From positions 2,332,909 to 2,396,908 of the forward strand of contig NC_043743.1 in assembly GCF_004337985.1 (NCBI RefSeq): a stretch of DNA of 64,000 nt, in the 5' to 3' direction. This stretch comes from Pyricularia pennisetigena (lineage: Eukaryota; Ascomycota; Sordariomycetes; Magnaporthales; Pyriculariaceae). Under the pieces are notes generated by a model, which did not search any database, was not told the DNA's origin, and saw only the letters and a program-made list of their open reading frames with translations. Below are positions 36,211-46,792 of this stretch, one piece after another. A program made the translations under genes and the position numbers. Numbering within the stretch: the stretch's first letter is position 1; every line of letters begins with the position of its first letter.

Positions 36211-38622
36211 TCACCATTTTCCTTCGAGCACCTCTGGAATCCACACCGATTGTATCACAGCCACCTTCTTTGCGTAGCTCTTTTGCGTGAAAACATGCTC
36301 CAAAAACATGATAGCCTCCTTCTTCTGCCCATGCAGGCTGCTGGACGGATGTATGGAAACGACGTGTTTGCCCTGCGACGTCACGTAGCTCAGGTCCGGG
36401 GCGAGCATGGCCGTGCTCGTGCAGAATCCCTTCATGAAGCACTTGGTGATGGTCTCGGCGGCCTCAGGAGACAGCGGCACGAAAGGCTGCGGATCGGGCG
36501 GCGGCTTCTCCGTGAGCATGCCCTCAGACACGCATAGGGACCGCAGCTGCCGCCTGATGTTGAGAGCCTGGCGCATCGTGCGCAGGTTGATCTTGCGCTT
36601 CTTGCACCACTCGGTCCGGTCGCTGTTTTCTGCCGTGTACATCTGCATCGTCGTGAGGTATACCATGAGGTCGCCCTCCCGCCGCCGCAGCTCTCGTCGG
36701 TACTCCTCTACCTCCTCGCGCGCCTCCTCGGATTGTAACTGGTGGAATACATTGTCTCCGCCGCTGATGCACGAGATGATGTCGATGACTTCCAGAAGAC
36801 AGTCGTACGCTGGACTGGCGGCAGCCAAAAGCACGCGCCCAAGCGGCGCTGCTACGGGCAGCCGTGCCATCTTCTTGCCCAGTTCAGTGATAGCCCCCTC
36901 GTCGTCGATGGCGCCCAATATGTTAAGTTGCACCATGGCTTTCTCCAGGCGTGAGATCTTGGGTGTGTCCATCAATGGAAAGGTAAGGAGGTCATCCACG
37001 CCGCGTGCCATCATGATGAGCGCGGCCTCACGCACATTGTTCCTCAGGATCTCTGGCAAATCCGCGTCCCGCATTTCCTTGTACACCTCCTCCGTATAAA
37101 GTCGATAACACTTTCCCGGCGCCTCACGACCTGCACGACCAGTCCTCTGGATTGCGGATGATTTGGAAATGGCATCCACGAGGAGCGACTCAAGTCCGAG
37201 GCTTGCTCTGTACTGCTTCATCTTCGACTTGCCAGTATCTATGACGTAGCGCACGCCGGGGACGGTAACTGACGTCTCGGCAATGTTTGTGGCCAGCACG
37301 ACCTTTCTTACACGCCCCTTGAGGGGCCTGAATGCGGCATGTTGTGCCTCCATCGACAGCTGACCGAACAGCGGAAGGGCCTTGATTTTGGGCACATCCG
37401 AAGCCAGCGTCGCAGCATACTCTTCGACGAGCCTCTGGATTTCTTCTATAGGCTCTTGGCCGTAAAGGAATACGAGGATGTCTCCAGGTAGGGGCTCGCC
37501 GCAGTGGATTTTGAACACAGTCTTCACAACTTCATCCGCCAGTACTGGCACTGGTTTGGGCGAGTGTATGATCTCGACTGGGAATTGTCGGCCTTCGATC
37601 TTGAGGGTTTGTGCAGCTTTTGTGTCCGACTCAGCCTGGACCTTGGGGTCATCCTTAGGGATGGAGAAGAAATTCTCCAAGGTCTCGATGTTGGCTGTGG
37701 CACTCATCGCCACAACCTTGAGAGGCACGCCACCGCGCCCAGGCTTGTCGGGAGACAGCAGCATCTGCTTCAAGAAACCGCACAACAGATCGACGTCAAT
37801 ACCTCGCTCGTGGACCTCATCGACGACGACAGCGCTATATTGCCGAAGACTCGGGTCATGCAGGAGCTCTTGCAGCAGCATACCCTCGGTCAAAAATTTG
37901 ATCTTGGTCCCCTTGGGAACATTGTGGTCGAAACGAACCGAGTATCCGACGAGTCCTTCGGCCGCGCCAGGGTTCGCACCGGGCGTGCCGCTGGGCCGCA
38001 GAGGGGTTCCAGCCTCCCTAGCCACGCGGTGCGCCAGCGTCGTTGCGGCGACTCGACGCGGCTGCGTGACGGCGATCATGCCACCGACCTTGCGCTGCTC
38101 CTTCCTGCCGTTGGGGAGCGTCATGGTGACCTGCCTCGGTCTGCACCATTCCTCGTCTGCCAGGAACTGCGGAACCTGCGTACTTTTGCCCGAGCCAGTC
38201 TCACCGACTAGGATGAGAACGTCGTGCTTCCGCAGATGGTCTCGGATGGCGTCCTGGTGTTGCCATATCGGCAACGCCTTTCGTAGGGGCAAAAGCGTGG
38301 GGTCGCCTTTCGCCTGGACGGGCTTTGAAGTTGCTGCGCGTGCGTTCGCGGACTTTTTGCGAGCCGAGGTGCGTAGTGATGAGTCCCCGCCATCATCCTT
38401 CTGAACCTTTGTTTCTGAAACAACGTCCTTATTTTTCCTTCCTGGTTCATCGTCCTCATCCCTCACTTCCTTCTCCGCCCCTTGGGCCTCTTTAGTCTCT
38501 GCCTGCTTTGGCTTGGGCACACCATTGAGGAATCCATCCAACGATATGATCTTGTTGCCCGGGAGCCTGATTGCTGGCCCGGATTTGTCCTTTTTGCGCT
38601 TTTTGGAAATGTGCGAGTCCAT
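36211..38622 (-). CDS. DHR2: DEAH-type RNA helicase, Dhr2-like
   Basis: Intronless, 803 residues, the length expected of nucleolar Dhr2, which acts in 18S rRNA / small-subunit processome maturation. A basic N terminus (SKKRKKDK) fits nucleolar targeting. Helicase motifs in order: I GETGSGKST (~142), Ia TQPRRVAA, II DEVH (~267), III SATA, IV region DILVFLYGQEPIEEI, V TNIAETSVTVPGV, VI QRTGRAGR. The winged-helix, ratchet and OB parts follow (HA2 region; TSQGKHVVSIHPSSSL; IQSVWIPEV). Motif II is DEVH in place of the canonical DEAH, although all other motifs are intact. Other DEAH helicases (Prp2/16/22/43) have longer or differently built N termini, so Dhr2 is the best match but not proven. Confidence 0.88.
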   Translation of the reverse strand: MDSHISKKRKKDKSGPAIRLPGNKIISLDGFLNGVPKPKQAETKEAQGAEKEVRDEDDEPGRKNKDVVSETKVQKDDGGDSSLRTSARKKSANARAATSKPVQAKGDPTLLPLRKALPIWQHQDAIRDHLRKHDVLILVGETGSGKSTQVPQFLADEEWCRPRQVTMTLPNGRKEQRKVGGMIAVTQPRRVAATTLAHRVAREAGTPLRPSGTPGANPGAAEGLVGYSVRFDHNVPKGTKIKFLTEGMLLQELLHDPSLRQYSAVVVDEVHERGIDVDLLCGFLKQMLLSPDKPGRGGVPLKVVAMSATANIETLENFFSIPKDDPKVQAESDTKAAQTLKIEGRQFPVEIIHSPKPVPVLADEVVKTVFKIHCGEPLPGDILVFLYGQEPIEEIQRLVEEYAATLASDVPKIKALPLFGQLSMEAQHAAFRPLKGRVRKVVLATNIAETSVTVPGVRYVIDTGKSKMKQYRASLGLESLLVDAISKSSAIQRTGRAGREAPGKCYRLYTEEVYKEMRDADLPEILRNNVREAALIMMARGVDDLLTFPLMDTPKISRLEKAMVQLNILGAIDDEGAITELGKKMARLPVAAPLGRVLLAAASPAYDCLLEVIDIISCISGGDNVFHQLQSEEAREEVEEYRRELRRREGDLMVYLTTMQMYTAENSDRTEWCKKRKINLRTMRQALNIRRQLRSLCVSEGMLTEKPPPDPQPFVPLSPEAAETITKCFMKGFCTSTAMLAPDLSYVTSQGKHVVSIHPSSSLHGQKKEAIMFLEHVFTQKSYAKKVAVIQSVWIPEVLEGKW

Positions 38623-39148
38623 TTTTCACTGAATTTTGTTCTTGGTGATGATCGATCTCAGATCTAGTTGGGAGGCGGACAAGTTCAGTGGGTCCTTCAA
38701 GAATTTGTTTGGAACGCACAGACTCCACTCCTGTGTGGTGGTACCATACCATATACCAAAAACCACTGCGCCCAAGGCGGCTTGATTGCTCCCACGCACA
38801 GTTGAAATAAAAGTGTGTGGACAACAACTATAACTGCCTCCTACCAGGTAGACAAAATTCTGATTCGTTCATGCAAGGGAGTGACGGGAATCTGTTTCAG
38901 CCGTCATCGATTTATTTCTAATTCTGATTAGGTATCTAACCATCAACACATCATACCCCAGGCGAATTCATCAGTGGAGCTCCCTGACCAGTGTCAGAAT
39001 CCGGCAGGGAATCTATCTGACTATGCAGAAAAATTGAATACCCAAATTGTCCTTAACGGCACAGCCAAAGACGATAAAAAACAAAAGCACCTCGTGGACA
39101 TCGACGCGAATGCGCCATTTACTAGTATGACCCTCCTCGGCCAGCAGC
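38623..39148. other. Intergenic, Sec9 3' end to helicase promoter
   Basis: Promoter of the helicase gene and 3' flank of SEC9. No gene seen. Confidence 0.5.
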
Positions 39149-40622
39149 TTAACCCTTCTTGTAAATGCGGTCCAGCTGCTGCTTGTTCCTCTCAACACCG
39201 TCACTGACACCGTCGCTCTGTATATTACGTTAGCAAACATCCTCTCGCAGCAGCTCGAGATATCCGTCGCCCTATATTGGGACTTACCTTCGTCTGAAGC
39301 CTGCCGATGAGCTGGTTGGATTCCTCAATGCGCGGCGCAAAGTTTCGTGCAATTCTGTTAAGCGTGGCCACACCCGCTTCCATCTGCGGCATGATGTTGT
39401 TGTTAATCTCGTCCTCCTTCGCCCGGCGGTCGGCGCGCAGGGCCATGTTCTCAGGGTTGTCGTCCTCCTCATCCGACTCGTCAAACACAAACTTGTTGTT
39501 GCTCGCCGCCTTCTCCGATGAAGACAGACCAAGGGCTCGGCGGTTGGCCATATTCGACTCGATGTCCTTGAGGTCGCGCTCGTACTGAGCCTGCGATTCG
39601 TATGCGTCCGTGCGTGTGGCTTCACGAAGCTCTCGGTCTCTCTGGGTGTTCTCAAGATGCTTCCGCTCGCGTTGTTCCTGCTTAGACTTGGACATGAAGG
39701 GGTTCCCTGGGTTCCACAAACTACGGTTGTAGTGCTTCAGCTCCTTGGTTCGCTCCTCTGCAGTCCGGTTGTGAATCCTGGCCAGGTCCAGATTGCGCTC
39801 CGTGTTGCGCAGTCGCTCGTCCTGCTGTGCCATGTTTTGCATTGTGCCAGTGGCCGTCTCGATGGTGCTGTTGATGATGCCCAAGATTCTGTGTCCCGTA
39901 TCCACAGTAGCATCTCTCTCCTGGTCGATTTGCCTCGCGAGGTCGCGCTCTTCGAGCTTGATGCGTTCCTCTTCGGTAAGCTCTCGCTCCTCGCCGTAGC
40001 CTCCGTATTTGTTCCCGGTAGAGCCCTGGTTGCCTGCTCCATAGCCGCCCGCCGAAGCACCATAGCCACCAGCATTCCCATTAGGACCGCGGGGCGCATT
40101 CTGCACTCGCTCCCTGCCCCCGCCAAAAAGGGCCTCCTTGCCTGCCTGGTCGTCCATAGTGTCGGTCCGGCCAAGACCACCATAGCCACCGGGGCCGCGG
40201 CGACTAGCCGAGGAGTCGTATCCACCACCACCACCACCACCGCCGCCGCCGCCGTTATCGTTGCCGTACCGGTTGGAAGAACCGTAGCCGCCTGAGGCCC
40301 CGTAGCGGTCGTTGCCATAGCCCGACGACTGTTGTGGAGGCTGCTGCTGCGATTGGTATGGAGGAGGAGCTGTGCTGGTCGAGCTCATCGAGTTCACCGA
40401 GTTCATCGAGTTTCCGCGTGCTGGACCGCTAGGCAAACCCCCACGTGGTCCGCTCGGGAGCCCACCACCTGGCCCAGCAGGCAATCCGCCAGGCGGTCTG
40501 ACCTGAGACTTGGGGGCGGCATTCGGGTAGGCAGTATAGGGATCATTGGCCGGTTCTTGGGCATACGGGTTGTCGGTTGGGGGTTTGGGACTCTTATCCT
40601 TCCGTCCTAGGAATTTCTTCAT
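39149..40622 (-). CDS. SEC9: t-SNARE Sec9 (SNAP-25 type), two exons
   Basis: Plasma-membrane Qbc-SNARE that pairs with Sso-type syntaxin and Snc-type synaptobrevin in exocytosis. Exons in coding order 40622-39288 and 39217-39149; 467 residues. The last exon supplies only SDGVSDGVERNKQQLDRIYKKG, and without it the second SNARE helix would be cut short. The N terminus is disordered, rich in Pro/Gly/Tyr/Asn with repeats of GGLPSGP. SNARE helix 1 spans about residues 215-290 (EERDLARQIDQERDATV through LRNTERNLDLA). Helix 2 runs from MALRADRRAKEDEINNN to the end. No membrane segment or palmitoylated Cys cluster is seen, as in yeast Sec9. In helix 2 the position I align with the ionic-layer Gln appears to be Ser. 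Confidence 0.93.
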
Positions 40623-42224
40623 GATGGAGGACTTTGTCGACGAGCGTGCCCTCGCGAGGTGGGAGAGAAACGAACCAGCGTCAGCGTTGTCAACAAGAAA
40701 AGTGTTGTCAAATACACAGCAACGGACAAAAAGACAGTGTCACTTGAGGTGAGGTGGAACGTCCTAGGTGAAAAGAAAAAAAAAATGTTCAAAACTTGGT
40801 CGGGATGTTGAAGGAAAAAGAAAAGGCAAAATGGCCCTTGGCATCCCTTTGTTGCAAGTTGAATCGTCGCTTGTTTGAGGATTGGGGGGACAAACGCCGT
40901 GTGGAGCGACCGCTTTAAGTGCGAGGGGTCATCCTAACTAGGTTCCTTGCCTGTCAGCTACACTACTACTGCCGGCTTGGGTATTTGCGGAGGCAGCCTG
41001 AAAAAGGGAGTGCTTCGCCTCATTACTGACGCCACACCACTGCAGCACTGAAGGTTTCGTTGATTTCTTTTTATGATTTTTTCCTGTTCTATATTTTTTG
41101 CCAACTTGCTCTAAAGCAATCGTAATATTTTCCTTCCAAATTTCCTACTTGCATTGGGGGTATCGATGAAACTTGACGTGGCCTCGAGATATGCGTTTTC
41201 TTGTTTCTGCAGTGGCTGAATGTGCCATTGTGCCACAGCGCGGGCAACGTCACCCCGAACCTACTGGCTCTTACTACATGGTCTGTCCATGATGGGAAAG
41301 ACCCTGAACGGCCAAGCTAAGCTGGGTCATCTGACTCCATCGCCGCAAGATCGGAAGGAAGTAATGTAGATCAACAGTTCATCCGTCACTGCTAGTAAGG
41401 TAAGTAACTGGGGAGGGTATCAGCTCATAAACTGGGTGCAGTAGATAATCACTGTAGACCTCTAGAGAAATGGAATGCTGAACAGGGTAGCCTGAGATAC
41501 CGAAGACATGGCAGATTTAATTTCGAATTGTGTTTGCACTGTTGAATTCGAGTGCGAGGTTTGCCTGACATCCATACATACCATTGGTCGAGGGTTGAAG
41601 GAAGGACCCGCCATGACTCCACCTTGACACGAAGAACCACCAGCAAGGTGTAACAGTCACTCCGCTACTTGCGACTCTACTCGACTTTAATTAGTCACAC
41701 CACACGTAGCGTCGAGAGGCAAGAATACGGCTTCATCTTCCACAGACATAAAACAAAAACTTCTCTTGAAAAATTGCCCGCGCATTCTCTCTCATTGGCA
41801 CAGAAGAGGATGTTCAACGTCAATAAGTTCGCCTTGTAAAACTGTTTACCTCTGTGACAGTTGCTTCCCCATCACCAGAGAGAACAATTTTTTTTTTTTT
41901 GGCACCCCAGCTCGACCTAAAATCCAAGCAGGTTTTATCTTATTTATCTGCCTTTGTGCAGGTTATATTCTTCTGCCCCTGGGAATCACGATGATCCCTA
42001 GATTACATATATCCAAGCACCTCTTTATGTCTTTAGGCGATGCAATAACATTATCGCGGCATCAACACTGAGCGACCTCGAATTACCTATCATCCATAGT
42101 AGCTAGCATTTCCCCGCCAGTTTGCTGTCTCACCCGAGAGAGCAAAGAGCTGTCAACGAGCCATCAAAATCGGTTGCTGCAGGTCTTGGAACCCAAGGCA
42201 CCGCATCATTGTCCCGCCTCGAAC
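40623..42224. other. Divergent intergenic region, SEC9 / GTPase
   Basis: Shared upstream region of 1.6 kb for SEC9 (minus) and the GTPBP1-like gene (plus). No exon recognised. Confidence 0.5.
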
Positions 42225-44846
42225 ATGTCAGTCTTCACTTACGACCCTGACCCGCCGCGGGTTTCGTCTCCCTGGCTCCAGTCCGCAGATCCGGGGAAAT
42301 CGCGCGAGTCTTCGCCGGTCCCCGCCGGCCCCACCGCATCGGGGTTTCTCTCGGATTATGGGGTTACCAAGTTAGAAGCCGAACCTCAGGAAGGGCCGAC
42401 GGAGTATAAACTGCATCTACTCCTTCGGCAGAGGCGCAAGTTCCGGTACATGAGTACTACCACCCGTGTTGCCGGTTCCCAACTGCCTCGGCCATCTCCT
42501 GCCGAACCAAAGGCCCTCAGGCATCGTGCTGCCAGTCTTTCTACTTCTGCTCAGACGCGTCAGGCACGCCTACTGCAACTGACTACCCAGCTTTTCTGGA
42601 GGTTGCGTCAGTCTTCGCCCTATCATGCTTCAACTAGCCAGGAGGTGGTGATCCCACAGCTTGCAGACGACTTTACTTCCTCAACTGTCTCGATCAAGCC
42701 TGGGAAACCCCTTCCGGGCCTTGAAGAATCCAGGGGTGCCCTGTACGAGATCGGTGTGGCTGATGATGGTACCCTCGTCGGCCTTACCAAGGATGAGTTG
42801 GATGAAAGCTTCGCCAACCTACGAATTATGGCGGCTAGCTTAGGATGCGTGGTCGAGATTCTGAGGCGTGTTGTTGTTGGTGAGTGTGAATGGGTGGATG
42901 ACTCACCATCTAAAGTAGCTCACCGAGAGGACCTATGGGTTGCCGAGGCTCTCGTGACTCCAAACAAAGGGCCTACCGAGCGCTTCGAGGGCAACGGGCA
43001 CTCCAATGGTCCTACTCATCAGGATGCGGCCAAGTCGGAGCCCACACCAAGCGATGGCCCAGCCGCTACCGAACAGCTGAGAGTGACGCTAACCGGGCCA
43101 ACAACCTCCGGTAAGTCGACCTTGCTTGGTACGTTATCCACCGGTACACTGGACAATGGCCATGGCAAGAGTAGGCTCAGCTTGCTGCGGCACCGACACG
43201 AGCTTGCATCAGGTGTCACTAGCTCAGTGGCTCAAGAGCTTATTGGATACAAAGACAATGAAGTCATCAACTATGACAATGGGAATATAGAGTCCTGGAT
43301 TGGCATCCACGATTTTACCGGAGACGGGCGCCTGGTATTCGTGTCTGATTCCGCTGGCCACCCACGGTACCGGCGAACAATCCTTCGCGGGATCGTCGGG
43401 TGGGCACCTCACTGGACTCTTCTCTGCTTAGCCGCAGATGACGATGAGGGTGTATCTGCCATCCCTGGCCTCAATACGGCGGTGCAAGAAGTAACCGATT
43501 GCTCGACCAGTGGGATCGATTTGGCGAGAGCGCACCTTGAGCTCTGTCTCAAGCTTGAGTTGCCTCTCGCCATCGTCATCACCAAAGTTGACAAAGGCAC
43601 CAAACCCGGTCTACAAAAGATACTGAGCAAAGTTCTTACTAGCATCAAGCAAGCAAACAGGACCCCCCGACTCCTTCACCCAGGGCGGTCCAGCAACCTT
43701 GAAATTGCTCAAATATCCGGCGAGGACTTGGATAGCGTGAAGAAAGCCATGGGGCCAATGTATGCTAGTGGTGACTTGCTCGGTACCGTCCCCATCGTGT
43801 TGACTAGCGCGGTGAACGGCACTGGTATTGGGCTGGTGCATGCGCTATTGAAGACTCTACCATTGCCTGCTGCACCTACTTCCCAGGACTTGACTGGGCC
43901 GGCTTTGAACCCGGAACAACCCGCGAGTCTCTTTCACATTGAAGTCGAGTTTAGCCTACCGGCATCTCACGCATCTCTGGGTGGAAGCGCAAACGACCAG
44001 GCGGACCTTGGAACGGTCGTGGCAGGTTATCTTCGGTTTGGAACCATATCAGTTGGAGATCGGGTTGTGCTTGGCCCCTTCCCATCAGATGAGGATGACA
44101 GCAAAGGTTATGCCCCGCCGGAAGGCCGAAGTTCGCCTGCCAGCTATGGGATGTCCTTGACACATCCCTCAGCGACGGAACTAAACCGGTTTGCGACGCG
44201 CACTCCCGTTTCAGCGTCTACAATTAAGGGAGAGTGGCATACCGCCCGTGTCGTGAGCCTGCGGAACTTACGCCTTCCTGTCCTCAAGCTTGAAGCAGGA
44301 CAAGCTGGCACTGTTGGGCTTGTGATCGACCCGCTGAAGGAACCCCGGATGGATGACAGCCTTTTTGAGACGGTGCCTCCAGCTCCTCTCAAGATCAGGA
44401 AAGGGATGGTACTCGCCATCCCGAGCAGGCATATGCTCGATAGTGACATCTCGCTGCAGGCCGCTAGCGGTCTGACTGCGGTCTTTCCTGGTCCAGAAGC
44501 AACTTCTCTTTCTGCCGGTAACCTAGTAAACATCTACGTCGCCAGTGTCCGTGCCACAGCAAGGGTCTTGAAGGTTTTTGGAACGCCTGGAAGCGTGGGG
44601 GCCTACGGCGGTGCATCGCCCCGCGAAGACGACGATGATGTGTTTGATTTCAACGATGGGCATGATGATATGGAGACGCAAGGTGACCGACCTTCAGCCC
44701 ACAGAAACGTAGAGATTCGTCTCGAGTTGCTGAACAACAGAGAGTGGATCGAGCTTGGCTCACGCATTGTGATTCTGGAGGGAAGTCGGCCTGAGAGCTC
44801 TGGCCTGGAGGGCTTCGTAGGTACCGTGGTAGAAGTGGTGGACTAG
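42225..44846 (+). CDS. GTPBP1-like translational GTPase
   Basis: Intronless, 873 residues from the first ATG (42225); the TTG at 42174 is not a start. It resembles GTPBP1/GTPBP2, translational GTPases related to EF-Tu/eEF1A and linked to mRNA decay and ribosome rescue. Motifs: G1 GPTTSGKST (~291), followed by LLGTLSTGTLDNGHGKSRL and HRHELASGVTSS (switch I, G2 Thr), G3 DSAGH (~375), G4 TKVD (~453), then beta-barrel domains 2 and 3 (GTVVAGYLRFGTISVGD; AGQAGTVGLVID). Human GTPBP1 has VDAGKST in G1; here it is TTSGKST. A ~280-residue N-terminal region includes a hydrophilic, Ser/Pro-rich start, and there is an acidic insert (EDDDDVFDFNDGHDD) near the C terminus. Cellular role in fungi is not established. 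Confidence 0.9.
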   Translation: MSVFTYDPDPPRVSSPWLQSADPGKSRESSPVPAGPTASGFLSDYGVTKLEAEPQEGPTEYKLHLLLRQRRKFRYMSTTTRVAGSQLPRPSPAEPKALRHRAASLSTSAQTRQARLLQLTTQLFWRLRQSSPYHASTSQEVVIPQLADDFTSSTVSIKPGKPLPGLEESRGALYEIGVADDGTLVGLTKDELDESFANLRIMAASLGCVVEILRRVVVGECEWVDDSPSKVAHREDLWVAEALVTPNKGPTERFEGNGHSNGPTHQDAAKSEPTPSDGPAATEQLRVTLTGPTTSGKSTLLGTLSTGTLDNGHGKSRLSLLRHRHELASGVTSSVAQELIGYKDNEVINYDNGNIESWIGIHDFTGDGRLVFVSDSAGHPRYRRTILRGIVGWAPHWTLLCLAADDDEGVSAIPGLNTAVQEVTDCSTSGIDLARAHLELCLKLELPLAIVITKVDKGTKPGLQKILSKVLTSIKQANRTPRLLHPGRSSNLEIAQISGEDLDSVKKAMGPMYASGDLLGTVPIVLTSAVNGTGIGLVHALLKTLPLPAAPTSQDLTGPALNPEQPASLFHIEVEFSLPASHASLGGSANDQADLGTVVAGYLRFGTISVGDRVVLGPFPSDEDDSKGYAPPEGRSSPASYGMSLTHPSATELNRFATRTPVSASTIKGEWHTARVVSLRNLRLPVLKLEAGQAGTVGLVIDPLKEPRMDDSLFETVPPAPLKIRKGMVLAIPSRHMLDSDISLQAASGLTAVFPGPEATSLSAGNLVNIYVASVRATARVLKVFGTPGSVGAYGGASPREDDDDVFDFNDGHDDMETQGDRPSAHRNVEIRLELLNNREWIELGSRIVILEGSRPESSGLEGFVGTVVEVVD

Positions 44847-45179
44847 CGTCTGATCGACAGGTTCCTGTTGATGGCTCCGTAGCAGCTATAACCATCATGA
44901 GATCATCATAGAGGAGACGAGCGGGTTGGAGCGGCACAATGGTGTTGGCAGCTGGAAAAGCTACGTAGCCGGTAGTTGAGGATTCCATAGATTTTCGTTT
45001 TCGTTAAAACACGTGTTTGCTTTTGCTCCAAGGTTCTCCTCCACGTCTGGAAAAACCCAGATGGTGTAACAGGACTGATTCAAGAAGCCCCCCCCTGGAT
45101 TTAAATTCTATATTCCTTTCGCCCAAAACGCCTTGACTCCCAAGCAATGCAAATACTGAAGCAAGCGGCTCTCACTGTC
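44847..45179. other. Convergent 3' intergenic
   Basis: Between the GTPase stop and the EMC6 stop. No gene seen. Confidence 0.5.
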
Positions 45180-45682
45180 TTATGCCCTCACAAGGCCGTA
45201 GAATAGCGTCCACGTCAAGATGAAACCCGCCAGCCCACCAAACAAACCACCGGTCCAAAGCTCAAAAGGGCCTTTGAAGTATCGACTGGAATCGAGAAAT
45301 CCCTTGCCGGCAGAGAGTGAAGTGGGGGCGACGCGGAATAGGTAGAACATTGCCGTCGTGAGGAAGCTGAAGATCACGTAGAACAGGAATCCCGAGTACG
45401 ACTCGAGACCGAGGATTCCGGCGGCGACTCCGAACAAGGATGCGGTCAAGGTTTGGACATTGGAGACGATCTGTTTATTGTTGTTTTTTTTGCATTGGGA
45501 TTATGTTAGTTTTCGTTGTAAGTTGTCGATATTATTACGGAGCGTGAGGTAATCGGGGGCATTTCGGCTGGCGCCTGGCGCAAACGGAGAAAAAAAAAAA
45601 CGTTGCCCAAACGAACCTTGGTGTTGTGCATCACCGACTCTTGCACAATTGGTGCGATCTGATAGTCGCGTTCCGAAGGCAT
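45180..45682 (-). CDS. EMC6: ER membrane protein complex subunit 6
   Basis: Core subunit of the EMC, which inserts tail-anchored and multipass proteins into the ER membrane. Exons in coding order 45682-45617 and 45470-45180; 118 residues, the usual size. Exon 1 encodes only the 22-residue cytosolic N terminus ending VMHNTK. The 146-bp intron has donor GTTCGT and acceptor AACAG, and joining gives NTKIVSNVQTLTASLFGVAAG, the family core. Three hydrophobic helices follow (TASLFGVAAGILGL; FLFYVIFSFLTTAMFYLF; LWTGGLFGGLAGFILTWTLF). The donor is weaker than consensus. Divergent from the vezatin/Inp2-like gene, 1.1 kb away. Confidence 0.95.
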
Positions 45683-46792
45683 CTTGAAAACTGCAATGTT
45701 TTGAACACCCTGTTTGTGTCTTCGGTGCTTGGCGGGAGCGTCGGGAAGCGTCGTTCGTTGGGAAAGAAGCGCAATTTCGCGATGTCAATGCACTCCAAAA
45801 TGCGCAGTCGTCACCTTGTCCAGGGGCCACTTTGTCTGTAGGTCATGTATAATAACAATGTGTTTGGTTTCTAGCGGGTCCCACAAAAGTGAGGAGCTCC
45901 CCCAGATTGCTACGATACCACCGAATGCTTACTTAATACACTTAGCACTGATAACATGGGAAGGTGGATATTTTGTTGGAGGGGAACAGAGTCAAACAAG
46001 GGGTGGGACAAAGCAATTTGCTCTTGAGTCGGTTCCACGTGAAAATTGCACAGCACGAGGGAAGGGTCACAAAGTCATCGTCGGTAATCCCCACAAGCAT
46101 TCGAGGCGTTCCTCCAAAAAAAGAGCCCTTACTAAGTACTCTACAGTACAAAGTTATTACCAAACCCCTTCCCAGACAAGGGGTCGATTGGGAGGACATG
46201 GGCGGAAACCACGGGAGGCCTAGATTAGATCCCTTGCCGACATTTAATTTAAACCGTCATAGCAACAATCCCGGCCTTCGCCCAGAACAGGACACGCCTT
46301 TTGGGGGGCGCTGAGGCCGTTTTTCTCTCTCTGCGTTTACGACGTAATCTTGTCTGCGCGAGAACGAAGAGATCCAAGACCGGACGGAAAAGCATATCCT
46401 TTTTGGTTTGAGGCGACTTTTCCACCGATATTAGTGTTTTACCCTCTTTGCCTTCCCCTTTCCCTCCCGCCCGCCCCCCAGACGCCACCGACGTCTCTAA
46501 TACTACATACTGTCGCAAAAAAAAAGTGCTACGAGGCTAGTACCTGTCAGGGGCCAACGTGTAACTTTCTTCTGTTGCCGGGGGGTTCAGCCGTCTTTGC
46601 GCCGAGATATCAAAGAAAAAAAGGCACCTGCCAACCGAACATCGCCTGCGCTTCCTTGACTATACCTCCCTCTACCTCAGCATCCCTACCAGTCAGCTTC
46701 CACGCCCCCAGATGGAGACGTTGGTAATCAGGTAGCCTCTTCGCAAACTTCAACTCAACCGTCTCAGAATCGTCTTATAACATCTCTTCTAC
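45683..46792. other. Divergent intergenic region, EMC6 / Inp2-like gene
   Basis: Promoter region of two divergent genes. CT-rich ahead of the Inp2-like start (46430-46490). No exon supported. Confidence 0.5.

Noticed and set aside
37478..38404. 308-codon plus-strand frame opposite the Dhr2-type helicase
   Set aside because: Shadow of the helicase; Ser/Arg-rich without motifs.
39657..40318. Long frames on both strands over SEC9
   Set aside because: Low-complexity shadows of the Gly/Tyr/Asn-rich and coiled-coil parts of Sec9.
42174..42224. 17-codon N-terminal extension of the GTPase
   Set aside because: It begins at TTG; the first ATG is at 42225.
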